NCBI GenBank assembly: GCA_947476825.1
Contig: CANJRV010000025.1
Span: forward strand, 1 to 34,898
Source of the DNA: Bacteroidota bacterium
GTDB lineage: Bacteria > Bacteroidota > Bacteroidia > Chitinophagales > Chitinophagaceae
DNA: 34,898 bases
Direction of reading: 5' to 3'
Shown here: positions 23,809-33,407 of the stretch, piece after piece
How the letters are laid out: every line of letters begins with the position of its first letter
Position numbering within the stretch: position 1 is the stretch's first letter
Translations under genes and position numbers: made by a program
The notes under the pieces: model-generated
Told to the model about the DNA's origin: nothing
What the model saw: only the letters and a program-made list of their open reading frames with translations
The model's database searches: none

Positions 23809-25110
23809 ATGAAGAAATTAATTTTTACACTTATTTCAGTAGTAACACTGGCGATTACTGCACACGCACAATCCACATGGATTATGGATTCTGTCTCTTT
23901 AGGAGCAGGCATTAATGATGATGTTTTTTATAGCATGGGCACAGGTACTGTACGCGTAGAAAATAATAAAAACTGGCATCTTGGATTTTCATTAAGCCCA
24001 ATCGGAGACAGTGCTGCGATATGGGCTAATCACGGTTCAGGAAATGCCTATACCAAAGTGTATAATATCCATAAAGATTCTGCACAATGGAGCACTGTTA
24101 CACTTGCCGATACAGCCTTGGCTACATTATGTTTTAATAATGATAAAGGTTGGTATCAAGGTGCTTTTAATAATATCCAAAGTATGGATCCATTTAATTT
24201 CGGATGGGGACATTATTTAGGTGCGCCAACACATGCAATACAAGGAGATTCTATTTTTATTGTGAAAGCAAATGGTATTTTTTATAAGGTATTTATTGCA
24301 AAATTAGATGCAATACCTGCAATTGTTTGGACTTTCACTGTAGGTGATTTTGCAGGGAATGATGTGGTGCATACAATTGCGAAAACACCTAATTATACAA
24401 ACAATCTTTTTGCTCATTTTAATTTAGCTACAGGCGCAGATACCAATCGGGAACCTAATATCAATACTTGGGATGTTATTTTTAATAGATATACAACCGA
24501 TGCAGTTGGTAGTGGTCAAGGTCTTAATAATAATGTAGTTGGTGTGCTAGCCAATAAAGGTGTTAAAACAGCGAGAGCACAAGGCGTTCAAGTTGATTCA
24601 GCATTTATGAATTACCCATTATATACCGCTGCCTGGAGCCCAATGATTTCGGGTATCGGATACGATTGGAAAACTTTTAATCAATCCACTTTCTCTTACT
24701 CAGTTGCTGATTCTAATTCATATTTTATTAGAGGAAAAGATACCAGCGTATTGTGGCAATTACAATTTACAGCGTATGGTGGAAGTGCCAATGGAAATGT
24801 TGTTTTTAAAAAGCGTGCTGTTTGGCCAACTGCAGTAAATGATATTCAATCTTCAATCAATAGCTATTCTATTTTCCCAATACCATGTGATCAACAATTG
24901 AATATTGTTTTAGATGCCAAAGAAACTGCAAAAGCAAATATCACGCTAATGGATATGTTCGGTAAAACTATTCTACGCGCTGCGATAAACGTCAACAACG
25001 GATTAAATGCATATACATTACCAACACAATCTTTACCAAACGGTAATTATATTTTATCCATCAATGGAACTAGCATACGCATCAATCAAAGTATTCAAAT
25101 TGTAAAATAA
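23809..25110 (+). CDS. HmuY-like secreted protein with T9SS sorting domain
   Basis: A 433-residue exported protein. The signal peptide is residues 1-20 (MKKLIFTLISVVTLAITAHAQ). The body has paired beta-rich blocks with aromatic motifs (NKNWHLGFSLS, WDVIFNRYTT, KVFIAKLDAIPAIVWTFTVGDF) of the kind found in HmuY-related haem-binding proteins and their T9SS-exported relatives. The last ~85 residues (from SIFPIPCDQQLNIVLD to IRINQSIQIVK) match a type A T9SS sorting domain: IFPIP in place of YPNP, then TLMDMFGKTIL, LPNGNYILSI and the terminal strand. I infer outer-surface display or secretion. The partner TonB receptor starts 1 base after the stop, a HmuY/HmuR-type arrangement. Haem as ligand is inference; no haem-coordinating His pair is obvious. 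Confidence 0.8.
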   Translation: MKKLIFTLISVVTLAITAHAQSTWIMDSVSLGAGINDDVFYSMGTGTVRVENNKNWHLGFSLSPIGDSAAIWANHGSGNAYTKVYNIHKDSAQWSTVTLADTALATLCFNNDKGWYQGAFNNIQSMDPFNFGWGHYLGAPTHAIQGDSIFIVKANGIFYKVFIAKLDAIPAIVWTFTVGDFAGNDVVHTIAKTPNYTNNLFAHFNLATGADTNREPNINTWDVIFNRYTTDAVGSGQGLNNNVVGVLANKGVKTARAQGVQVDSAFMNYPLYTAAWSPMISGIGYDWKTFNQSTFSYSVADSNSYFIRGKDTSVLWQLQFTAYGGSANGNVVFKKRAVWPTAVNDIQSSINSYSIFPIPCDQQLNIVLDAKETAKANITLMDMFGKTILRAAINVNNGLNAYTLPTQSLPNGNYILSINGTSIRINQSIQIVK

Positions 25111-25111
25111 A

Positions 25112-27319
25112 TTGACAAAACATTTTCTTTATATTATCCTATTCTTATTAGTGGCTTTGCATACCAAAGCCACTAATTTAGTAATAGAAGTTAAGGAAGA
25201 TCAAAGCAATATTGTATTGGAAAATGCCATTGTTTCCTATACCCAAAATAAACAACAATATGCATTTCCGGTGCCTTTGAGTGGTAAAGTGGTATTGAAA
25301 AATATTGAATATCCAATCAAAATAAAAGTCCAATCATTGAGTTATGAATCTATTACTAAAACTATAAAAGCAAAAGATATCACATCGCTATATGGAGATG
25401 ATTATTTGTTGGTTCAATTGAAAAAAATTAATGTGCAACTGAATGAATTAGTGGTCACTGCGCAAACCACTCCGCAGCTTGCAAAACAATCTATTTATAA
25501 AGTAAATTCTATTAACAGTGCACAAATTGCACAACGCGGTGCGGTAAGTGTGAACGATGTTTTAGGCTATGAAGTCAATCATTTTATTTCCAATGATAAT
25601 CTATTAGGAAGCTCTGTTAGCATCGGTGGGATTGGTGGTCAGAATGTAAAAGTTTTAGTGAATGGTGTTCCAATTATGGGGCGAGAAAATGGGAATATAG
25701 ATTTAGGTCAACTTAGTGTAAATAATATTAAACGGATTGAAATGATTCAAGGACCAATGAGTGTAATCTATGGTTCGAATGCACTAGGCGGCGTTATTAA
25801 TATTATCACAAAAACACCCCAAAAAAAGATGGCTTTTGGCATTCGTAGTTATACAGAAAGTATTGGTAAGTATAATTTCTTTGGTGATATGAGTTTACAA
25901 AGAAAGAAACATCAAGTTCAAGTATCTCTATCTCGAAATTTTTTCCAAGGCTGGACGCCAGAGGATTCTGTAGACAGATATCAATTATGGAAACCCAAAA
26001 CCCAATATGCCAGCGACTTGCAGTATAATTATGAAAACAAAAAAACGAAGGTGAATTATTATAGTTCTTACCTCTATGAAAAAATTACAAACAAAGGTGT
26101 ACCTATAGTCAATCCTTATGATGGTTATGCATTTGATGAATATTATAAAACGCAACGCATCATCAATTCATTGGGATTGAATTATGTTTTGTCTACCAAA
26201 GAACAACTTTCATTTTCAAACAGTTATTCTATTTATAAACGTACAAAAAATAGATTTCGAAAAGATTTGGTTTCGCTTGAACAATTTGAAACCCATGGTA
26301 TTGGAGATCAAGATACCACTCGATTTGATGATATCGACGCCAGAGGAACATTGTCTAGCAAACGGTTCAAAAACATGGATGTTTTATTGGGTTATGAATA
26401 TACTTACGAGCTAGGAAAAAGTTATAAACTAGCAGATGATGAACAAAGCATGTCGGACATTGGTGTGTTTGCATCTGCAACATATACCCATAAAAAAATA
26501 AGTGTTCAGCCTTCCTGCAGAATGACGTACAGCAATCGATTTAACAAAGCCACTACACCTGCCTTACATTTGAAGTATGACTTAAATCAGAGGACCCAAA
26601 TTAGAGCTTCTTATGCACGTGGTTTTAGAGCACCAACTTTAAAAGAAATGTATTTGCAATTTGTAGATCAAAACCATACTATCATTGGTAATCCAGAATT
26701 GAAACCTGAAATTGGCGATCACCTTGAATTCGGTATAGAGCATCAAGCCAAGCTTGCACATGCAACACTAAGTATTGGTTTAAATGCATATGCTAATGCG
26801 ATAACAAATTTGATAACCTTGGCTATTTATAACAACCATGGCGTACTTCGTCAATATGCTAATATTCAAGAATACCAAAATGGCATTTTGAATGTACAAG
26901 CTAAATACGCATCCAGTAGATTGAAGTTCAATACGGCAATGGGGTGTATCTTAGTCAATAAATCGGAAACCTTGCCGCAACATGTTATTCTAGAGATTTC
27001 TCCTAATTTGTCTTATTGGTTTAAAAGTATAAATACCACTTTTAATTTTAATTATAAATTCAATAGCAAACAACCTGTGCTTACAGTAGATCAACAATTT
27101 TTGTATACATCTGCATTACATATTGCTAATGCTTCTTTGCAAAAATCGTTTTTCAAAAAATCTTTGGCACTGCAAGTTGGCGTTAAAAATTTATTTAATT
27201 TACAAAATACACCACTTTCAGGCGCAGTTGATTTACAAAGTGGTGGTCATACCTCTGCATCAGGTATGCAGTTATTTCCTGAACGCAGCTTGTTTATGGA
27301 TATTCAATATCATTTTTAA
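25112..27319 (+). CDS. TonB-dependent outer-membrane receptor
   Basis: A 735-residue receptor starting at TTG, 1 base after the upstream stop, so translational coupling is likely. The signal peptide (MTKHFLYIILFLLVALHTKA) is followed by a carboxypeptidase-regulatory-like domain (about 22-110; KATNLVIEVKEDQSNIVLENAIV, YESITKTIKAKD). The plug (about 115-245) includes VSVNDVLGYEVNHF, VLVNGVPIMGRE, IEMIQGPMSVIYGSNALGGVINIITK. A 22-strand-type barrel runs to a C-terminal Phe (FMDIQYHF). Typical barrel motifs are TQIRASYARGFRAPTLKEMYLQF, NPELKPEIGDHLEFG and ALQVGVKNLFNLQ. With the secreted HmuY-like protein it forms a probable haem or metal/cofactor uptake pair powered by TonB. The ligand cannot be read from sequence. 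Confidence 0.92.
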   Translation: MTKHFLYIILFLLVALHTKATNLVIEVKEDQSNIVLENAIVSYTQNKQQYAFPVPLSGKVVLKNIEYPIKIKVQSLSYESITKTIKAKDITSLYGDDYLLVQLKKINVQLNELVVTAQTTPQLAKQSIYKVNSINSAQIAQRGAVSVNDVLGYEVNHFISNDNLLGSSVSIGGIGGQNVKVLVNGVPIMGRENGNIDLGQLSVNNIKRIEMIQGPMSVIYGSNALGGVINIITKTPQKKMAFGIRSYTESIGKYNFFGDMSLQRKKHQVQVSLSRNFFQGWTPEDSVDRYQLWKPKTQYASDLQYNYENKKTKVNYYSSYLYEKITNKGVPIVNPYDGYAFDEYYKTQRIINSLGLNYVLSTKEQLSFSNSYSIYKRTKNRFRKDLVSLEQFETHGIGDQDTTRFDDIDARGTLSSKRFKNMDVLLGYEYTYELGKSYKLADDEQSMSDIGVFASATYTHKKISVQPSCRMTYSNRFNKATTPALHLKYDLNQRTQIRASYARGFRAPTLKEMYLQFVDQNHTIIGNPELKPEIGDHLEFGIEHQAKLAHATLSIGLNAYANAITNLITLAIYNNHGVLRQYANIQEYQNGILNVQAKYASSRLKFNTAMGCILVNKSETLPQHVILEISPNLSYWFKSINTTFNFNYKFNSKQPVLTVDQQFLYTSALHIANASLQKSFFKKSLALQVGVKNLFNLQNTPLSGAVDLQSGGHTSASGMQLFPERSLFMDIQYHF

Positions 27320-27503
27320 ATGATGAAAAATAAAGGCTAAGCTTTTGCATTTTTTCAGTAAGTAAAATCTGTATAAGCCAGTTACAACAAGCCTTTCATG
27401 GCAATGCATAGGCTGCTTGAGTACCTTGAGTTTGTAACTTTTCATTTTCTCGATAAAGTTTGTTTGGCACAATGTTTGCTTATACAGCGCAAAACGGTAT
27501 CTG

Positions 27504-27752
27504 ATGGCAACGAACAATAGTGAAATCCTTTTTAATAAGAGAAATTTAAAGTCCCCAATAGAACAATCGCCAATCACGGCACGAAAGATATTATATATTT
27601 TAGGCGAAGGACTTGTAGCACAAAAAAAAGAAGATTCTTTAGAATTAATTAATTTATACGCGAAAAGAGTAAATAAGCCTTCACAAGCCCTATCAAAAAA
27701 AATAAGTTTAGATGAATTTAGACCATTTGAATTCTTGGTTAATCGAAATTAA
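27504..27752 (+). CDS. Small hypothetical protein (82 residues)
   Basis: An open frame of 82 residues from ATG 27504, with codon use like its neighbours and no shadowing gene on the other strand. It has no signal peptide or membrane segment. The sequence is basic and helix-prone (ITARKILYILGEGLVAQKKEDSLELINLY, then VNKPSQALSKKISLDEFRPFEFL). I do not recognise it. It begins 184 bases after the TonB receptor stop; the gap is AT-rich and holds no clear promoter or hairpin. It could be a real small protein or a chance frame. A longer minus-strand frame overlaps its first third but looks like noise. Confidence 0.4.
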   Translation: MATNNSEILFNKRNLKSPIEQSPITARKILYILGEGLVAQKKEDSLELINLYAKRVNKPSQALSKKISLDEFRPFEFLVNRN

Positions 27753-27985
27753 TCTATTATGTTTACAAAAAATTAAGCTACTGACGCATCTCTACATTGT
27801 TAAATCTTATTGAAATATTTTAACCTTATTTTCAAAAGGATTTATTTTTATTCACTGATAATTTTATCAGACAAACAAAAAGCAATTTGAAAAACAAATT
27901 GTGCAAACTATAAAAGAGATAAAGCCTATACGTCAACACTTCTACATTTTATTCATTATTGTTTCACCAAACAAAGTAGAAGTCT

Positions 27986-28570
27986 ATGACACCAAGTACC
28001 ATTCTTACAAATGCTATACTCCTTGAGTTAGTAAAGAAAAATGACGAAGTTGCAATTGCAACATTATTAGACAGGTATAAAGACAAGTTTTATACCGCCA
28101 TTTTTTTACTCGTAAAAGACAAATACATTGCCGAAGATTTATTTCAAGAAGTATGTATCAAAATTATTACGTGTATACGAAATGGAAATTATAACGACGA
28201 TGGTCGCTTTCTTTCTTGGACCATGCGTATCTGCCGCAATCTAGCATTGGATTATTTTAGAGCCAACAAAAGAAAAGTAAAAGTGACTTTATCTGATGGA
28301 ACAGATATTTTTTCTGTATTCAATTTCGGTAAAGAAGAGTCCTTTGAAAAAACAATGATGCAAGAAGAAACTGCTCATCGTTTGCGTAAAATGTTAGATA
28401 TGATTCCGTACGATCAACGTGAAGTAATCGTATTGAGAATGTATGGAGATATGTCATTTAAGCAAATTGCCGAAATGACTTCTACTAGTGTAAACACAGC
28501 GCTTGGTAGAATGCGATATGGTCTTTTACACCTTCGTAAAATTATGGATGAGAAAGGGATTTTGTTGTAA
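27986..28570 (+). CDS. RNA polymerase sigma-70 family factor
   Basis: A 194-residue sigma factor. Region 2 (about 20-95) has ALLDRYKDKFYTAIFLLVKDKYIAEDLFQEVCIKI and SWTMRICRNLALDYFRANKR, which bind core enzyme and the -10-like element. Region 4 (about 130-185) has IPYDQREVIVLRMYGDMSFKQIAEMTSTSVNTALGRMRYGL, a helix-turn-helix for the -35 side. The size and lack of regions 1 and 3 place it in the ECF-like or sigma-70-small class. The hydrophilic linker between (RKVKVTLSDGTDIF) is ordinary. No anti-sigma factor follows: the next gene is on the other strand. It has a 230-base AT-rich upstream region and an unclear promoter. Confidence 0.93.
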   Translation: MTPSTILTNAILLELVKKNDEVAIATLLDRYKDKFYTAIFLLVKDKYIAEDLFQEVCIKIITCIRNGNYNDDGRFLSWTMRICRNLALDYFRANKRKVKVTLSDGTDIFSVFNFGKEESFEKTMMQEETAHRLRKMLDMIPYDQREVIVLRMYGDMSFKQIAEMTSTSVNTALGRMRYGLLHLRKIMDEKGILL

Positions 28571-28666
28571 GGTCAAACGATTGCGTAGATTAATAATGTA
28601 CTAACTGAAAATCAACCAACCATGGCCAATTTATAGACGCGTTATAAATAATAATTGTTTTCGGTA

Positions 28667-30937
28667 CTATTCAATAATAAACTTTCCAGTCTTGGTTTTG
28701 GTGCCATCTGTATTGCTTACAAACACATAGTAAACGCCACTCTTAGGCTTTTGACCTAAATAATTTTTCCCATTCCATGTAGCTTGTCCGCCTTGTGCAA
28801 TGGTACGATATACCAATTGCCCACTTACATCTGTAATGCGCACATCTGCATTGGCAACCAAGCCTTTAATCGCAATAGTGCCGCTATATTCTTTGCTCAC
28901 TGGATTTGGAAAAATAAGTAAATCGTCATTGGTTTCACTGCCTTCTGTGGCGAATGCACGATAAGAAATTAAGCCTTCTACGGTTGCAAAAAATACTTCA
29001 CCTGTAATAGGATGAACCATAATTTTACGAATTTCATTGGATGGTAATGGACTATTATCTATAGTGAATCGTTGTAAAATTTTTTCGGCATCATCGCTAA
29101 TTAGCCAAACGCCATTGGTAGTTCCTATCCATTTATTATTTGCGCCATCTACCGCAATCGAGGTTACATTTTCTCTTTGAAAAAGGAGTCCAGCATTCAA
29201 ATCATATTTTACAATTTTCAATTCAGCATCACATCCACTTGTGGTAGTTGCACTTTCTGGACAATTAATGATACCAATACCATCGCTGGTACCAATCCAT
29301 ATTTTTCCATTTTTATCTTTCACGATACAGTTGACGTCATTGGTCGGTAGGTTGCCATAACCCGCACCAGTAGTGTATTTGCGAATTTGATCATCGCTCT
29401 TGTTGTCGATGGTATTATTGTCGTTGAGCACATATACACCTACACCTCTCGGTGCAACCATCCATTTTTGATTGGCATCATCAATCGCAATTTGGCTTGC
29501 TGTGGCCAAACTAACATTGTAAGGAAACGCAAATTTCTGCCAAGTGTTGTCGGCTTTTTTTACAACCAATTGATAGGGCGAACCATAATTACTCATCCAT
29601 AAATTATGGTCATTGTCGAATTGCAAGGAAACCAATGGCGTATTAATTCCATTCCCAACTTGTGGTTGCAGATAGGCCGTATTTTTATACACTACCGTAC
29701 TAAAATCTGGATGAATTTGTACAAGTCCATTGCCAAAGGAAGCGAGGTAAATATCATTATTTCGTGAATCAACTACGATGTCCATGATATCATTCACGGA
29801 ATCCATAGCAGGTAATTTATTTTGCGAATTATAGGTTTGCCAAGTACCATTGTCTAAAGTATAATAGCCACTTCTATTGCCTAAAGTATTCCAATCGGCT
29901 TCACCGCCAGAGGCAACATAGACAACCCCATTATAGTTACTCAAGTTATAAATAGTATTGCTGTAAATGCCATTGGGTACATGATATTCTTTATCCTTGC
30001 GATTGTTTAACTTGATTAAGCCTTCCCAAAAATCAGCTTCCCAAATTTCATTTGGTGCAACCTCTACAATATCCAAGGGATTGATTAAGTAAGTAGTGTC
30101 TTTAATGGAACCAAGCTCATCTAAAATGATAATCGCTCTTCGGTCATCTCCCGATTCGGCAATATAAAAATCTTGTGCACCTGTTCTTGTTTTTACGATG
30201 GTAGAAGTTGTTGTGTAAATGAGTTGATTAGTAGTGCCTTGCAGCGAATATAAACTAGTGCTTGTTGCATAATATAGTTTATTGTTGTGTGCAAAAATAA
30301 ACTGACAAGGCGTTTGATTTATTTCTGTCCAATTCGCAAAATTCTGTAAGGCAGTATTGTTTTCATCTGCCGAAAAAACACCTGCAGAAGTTGCAGTGTA
30401 AAATTTGCCATTTAAACTTGTAAAGTCCTTTATTTCCAATACTTGTGAGGCTTTTTGTAAGGTGTAAGTTTCTTTAATTTCTAATTTATCTGGGTTTAAA
30501 ACGACTATCCCAAAGTCGGTAGATAAATAGGCAAATTTGTTTTTGAAATAAATGGAATTAATACGTTTGCTACCTGTGATATTTAGATTTTTAATATCTG
30601 GAATATTTTGAAAAGTATTGTCTTTATAAATATCAATATTGCTATTGGCATACACAATAATTAAATAGCCCGATTCACTATCATAACGCAATAATTTGAT
30701 ATTGATATCACTCAATCCATTTGCTTTAGAGTAAGTGGTATATTCATGATCTGCTAAAGAATAAGAATATAAATGCGTAGCACCTGCAAAAATTTTGTCA
30801 CCCATTTTTTCAACGGCAAAAATAGATTTGTAGGTATAATGGCTTTGCCAAGTTCCAATTGGAATTTGTTGTGCCCAAGCAAGAATAGTGCTGCATAAAA
30901 GGAGCAAAGACAAAACAAGGCGAAGGAGTCGAATCAT
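28667..30937 (-). CDS. porZ: PorZ-like beta-propeller protein of the type IX secretion system
   Basis: A 756-residue exported protein. The signal peptide is residues 1-22 (MIRLLRLVLSLLLLCSTILAWA), followed by QQIPIGTWQSHYTYKSIFAVEKMGDKIFAG, the usual start of PorZ proteins. The middle holds two beta-propellers built from two-component-regulator-type blades (NGLSDINIKLLRYD, NLWMSNYGSP, GKIWIGTSDGIGII, NKWIGTTNGVWLI). The last ~85 residues (LLIFPNPVSKEYSGTIAIKGL to TKTGKFIIE) are a T9SS type A sorting domain. In Porphyromonas gingivalis PorZ works with the PorU sortase at the cell surface, and length and architecture agree. Other propeller proteins share parts of this, so the call is by architecture. 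It is divergent from the MMPL transporter gene; no other por genes are nearby. Confidence 0.78.
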   Translation of the reverse strand: MIRLLRLVLSLLLLCSTILAWAQQIPIGTWQSHYTYKSIFAVEKMGDKIFAGATHLYSYSLADHEYTTYSKANGLSDINIKLLRYDSESGYLIIVYANSNIDIYKDNTFQNIPDIKNLNITGSKRINSIYFKNKFAYLSTDFGIVVLNPDKLEIKETYTLQKASQVLEIKDFTSLNGKFYTATSAGVFSADENNTALQNFANWTEINQTPCQFIFAHNNKLYYATSTSLYSLQGTTNQLIYTTTSTIVKTRTGAQDFYIAESGDDRRAIIILDELGSIKDTTYLINPLDIVEVAPNEIWEADFWEGLIKLNNRKDKEYHVPNGIYSNTIYNLSNYNGVVYVASGGEADWNTLGNRSGYYTLDNGTWQTYNSQNKLPAMDSVNDIMDIVVDSRNNDIYLASFGNGLVQIHPDFSTVVYKNTAYLQPQVGNGINTPLVSLQFDNDHNLWMSNYGSPYQLVVKKADNTWQKFAFPYNVSLATASQIAIDDANQKWMVAPRGVGVYVLNDNNTIDNKSDDQIRKYTTGAGYGNLPTNDVNCIVKDKNGKIWIGTSDGIGIINCPESATTTSGCDAELKIVKYDLNAGLLFQRENVTSIAVDGANNKWIGTTNGVWLISDDAEKILQRFTIDNSPLPSNEIRKIMVHPITGEVFFATVEGLISYRAFATEGSETNDDLLIFPNPVSKEYSGTIAIKGLVANADVRITDVSGQLVYRTIAQGGQATWNGKNYLGQKPKSGVYYVFVSNTDGTKTKTGKFIIE

Positions 30938-31017
30938 ATTTCAAAAGTAATGGTTTTATGAACGCCTCAAAACAAAGATTATTATTTTTTTATAGTGTTA
31001 GTTTTTTAGATTCATGG

Positions 31018-31025
31018 TATCTTCG
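31018..31025 (+). promoter_or_regulatory. Possible -7 element (TATCTTCG) of the MMPL transporter gene
   Basis: TATCTTCG is one base from TAnnTTTG. Eight bases separate it from ATG 31034. The 96-base divergent gap with porZ must hold both promoters. Confidence 0.45.
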
Positions 31026-31033
31026 CCCCCTCT

Positions 31034-33343
31034 ATGTGGCATTTTTTAGCACGATTTATTCTACGATTTCGTATTCCAATTCTACTGTTCATTGTCCTGT
31101 CTACTATCGGTATGGGCTATTTTGCTTCACAAGTAAAAATGAGTTATGAAATGGCAAGCGCCATTCCTACGGACAATCCAAATTATTTGTCTTATCAGAA
31201 TTTTAAAAAAATGTTTGGAGAAGATGGGTCTATGTTGGCCGTTGGTTTTGATAAGGAACATTTATTTGAACCGAAATTTATGGGCGCCATGTTAGATTGG
31301 CAAAAAAAAATAAAAGCGATTCCAGGTATCGATAATATTTTGAGTATTCCTTCAGCGATTAATATTGTGAAACAAGAAACGGAGACTAGTCAAAAATTAA
31401 TTGCTAAACCTATATTTAATGGACAGCAAAATTTTGATTCTAGTGTACAGGAGTTTTTGAATTTACCTTTTTATAAAAACCTTTTATATAATCCACAAAC
31501 TAACTCTTACCTCACCGCAATTTATATTCAAAAAGATGTTTTGAGAACAGAAGGTCGAGTAAAAGTAATTCATTCTATAAAATCTATTTCCGATCAATTT
31601 GCGAAGGAACAACAATTAGAGATTCATTATTCAGGACTTCCATTTATCAGAACGCTATATGCAGAAAGTGTGAAAGCAGAAATGAAGTTGATATTATTAC
31701 TTTCCTTGTTACTTACTTCCATTATTTTATTCCTCTTTTTTCGTTCCTTCAGTACGGTTATTTTTTCTGTCTTGATAGTATTGGTTGGCGTTGTTTGGGC
31801 ATTGGGCATGTTAACGATTTTTGGATTTAAAATTACTATCTTGTCTGGATTGATAGCACCTCTGGTGGTTGTGATTGGCATTCCAAATTGCATTTATTTT
31901 CTGAATAAATACCATACACAATATGCCATTCATCAAGATAAAAGAACAGCATTGATTGCCATGGTAGAACGTATGGGTATCGTTACTTTATTTACAAATC
32001 TAACGGCTGCTATAGGTTTCGGCGTTTTCTATTTTACGAAGAGTCAAGTCTTGAAGGAATTTGGACTTGTATCAGGATTGAGTATCATCATTATTTTTTT
32101 TATTTCATTATTTGCCATTCCTGCTATATTTAGTTTTTTACAAGAGCCAAAACCAAAGCATACCAAATATTTGGAAAATAAATATTTGTCCATGGTCTTG
32201 CTGAAGTTTGATTTATGGGTGTTTAACCATCGTAAGACCGTTTTTGCATTTTGGGCAATCATCCTTTTGGTGTCTATTGCAGGCATGATGCGATTGCATA
32301 ACAAAGGAAAAATTGTAGATGATTTGCCGAAAAAAAATAGACTCTATACAGACTTGCAATATTTTGAAAATAGGTTCAATGGCGTAATGCCTTTAGAAAT
32401 ATTGATTGATACTAAAAAGAAACAAGGCGCTCTTTCTTTACCAACCATTCAACACATAGATGAATTAAGCAACGCCTTGAGATTGCATCCAGAAATGGCT
32501 AAGCCCTTGTCTTTGGTAGAAGCGATTAAGTTTGCACGTCAAGCTTATTACGATGGCGATAGCAGCAGCTATGGTGTGCCAAATAGTTTTGATGTTGCTT
32601 TTTTGTTGCCTTATTTAAAAATGAAAGCAGACACCAGTAAATCGGCGATGTCTGGAATTGTAAAATCCTTCACTGATAGTAGTAAACGCTTTGCCAGAAT
32701 AAGTGTGAACATGGCGGATGTAGGCTCGGATAGACTACCGGATTTATTGAAAGAAATTAATACCAAGGCAGTAGAAATATTTGATACTTCACGGTACACC
32801 ATTTCCTATACTGGCACCAGTATCATCTTTTTAGAAGGTAGTAAATTCATCATCCATAGTTTGATGGATAGCCTGCTGTTAGCATTGGTCATGATTGTAT
32901 TGTGCATGTTCTTTTTATTTCGTTCATGGCGTATTGTTCTTATTTCTATCCTCACCAATATGATACCTTTGGTAATTACTGCTGGTGTAATGGGGTGGTG
33001 CGGCATTGCCTTGAAACCTTCAACAGTATTGGTTTTTAGTATTGCTTTAGGTATTTCCATTGATGTCACTATTCGATTCTTGGTAAATTACAAACAGGAT
33101 TTAGTACGATACGATTATGACATCATTGCAACAGTAAAAGCAACGATACAAGAAACAGGTATTAGTATTATTTATACATCCCTTATTCTAGCAGCAGGAT
33201 TTATTGTATTTTTAGTTTCCGAGTTTGATGGTACAAAAGCATTAGGATATCTTACTGCACTTACTTTATTTATGGCATTGATTACTAACCTTACCATTTT
33301 ACCAGTATTACTAGTTGCATTTGATAGGCAAAAAAAAAGGTAG
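31034..33343 (+). CDS. RND-superfamily (MMPL-type) membrane transporter
   Basis: A 769-residue protein with the two-fold repeat of the RND/MMPL superfamily. TM1 is near 10-30, then a periplasmic loop to about 210, then five membrane segments to about 365. A second half follows with TM7 near 395-415, a loop to about 625, and five more segments to the end. Motifs include SGLIAPLVVVIGIPNCIYFLNKY in the first half and SIALGISIDVTIRFLVNYKQD in the second, the equivalents of the proton-relay and gate regions. It lacks the membrane-fusion and TolC partners of tripartite pumps, so it probably exports lipids or hydrophobic compounds, as related one-component transporters do. Substrate unknown. ATG 31034 gives MWHFLARFILRFRIP, a basic start before TM1. 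Confidence 0.9.
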   Translation: MWHFLARFILRFRIPILLFIVLSTIGMGYFASQVKMSYEMASAIPTDNPNYLSYQNFKKMFGEDGSMLAVGFDKEHLFEPKFMGAMLDWQKKIKAIPGIDNILSIPSAINIVKQETETSQKLIAKPIFNGQQNFDSSVQEFLNLPFYKNLLYNPQTNSYLTAIYIQKDVLRTEGRVKVIHSIKSISDQFAKEQQLEIHYSGLPFIRTLYAESVKAEMKLILLLSLLLTSIILFLFFRSFSTVIFSVLIVLVGVVWALGMLTIFGFKITILSGLIAPLVVVIGIPNCIYFLNKYHTQYAIHQDKRTALIAMVERMGIVTLFTNLTAAIGFGVFYFTKSQVLKEFGLVSGLSIIIIFFISLFAIPAIFSFLQEPKPKHTKYLENKYLSMVLLKFDLWVFNHRKTVFAFWAIILLVSIAGMMRLHNKGKIVDDLPKKNRLYTDLQYFENRFNGVMPLEILIDTKKKQGALSLPTIQHIDELSNALRLHPEMAKPLSLVEAIKFARQAYYDGDSSSYGVPNSFDVAFLLPYLKMKADTSKSAMSGIVKSFTDSSKRFARISVNMADVGSDRLPDLLKEINTKAVEIFDTSRYTISYTGTSIIFLEGSKFIIHSLMDSLLLALVMIVLCMFFLFRSWRIVLISILTNMIPLVITAGVMGWCGIALKPSTVLVFSIALGISIDVTIRFLVNYKQDLVRYDYDIIATVKATIQETGISIIYTSLILAAGFIVFLVSEFDGTKALGYLTALTLFMALITNLTILPVLLVAFDRQKKR

Positions 33344-33407
33344 TTTGCTAAAAGCTTTTTCTCAAATAATGGAATGAATTGTGGTTCTACTTAATTTTAA
33401 TCAGAAT

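Noticed and set aside
27272-27577. Minus-strand frame of 101 codons after the TonB receptor
   Set aside because: It overlaps the receptor end and the small plus-strand frame, with no motif, signal or promoter.
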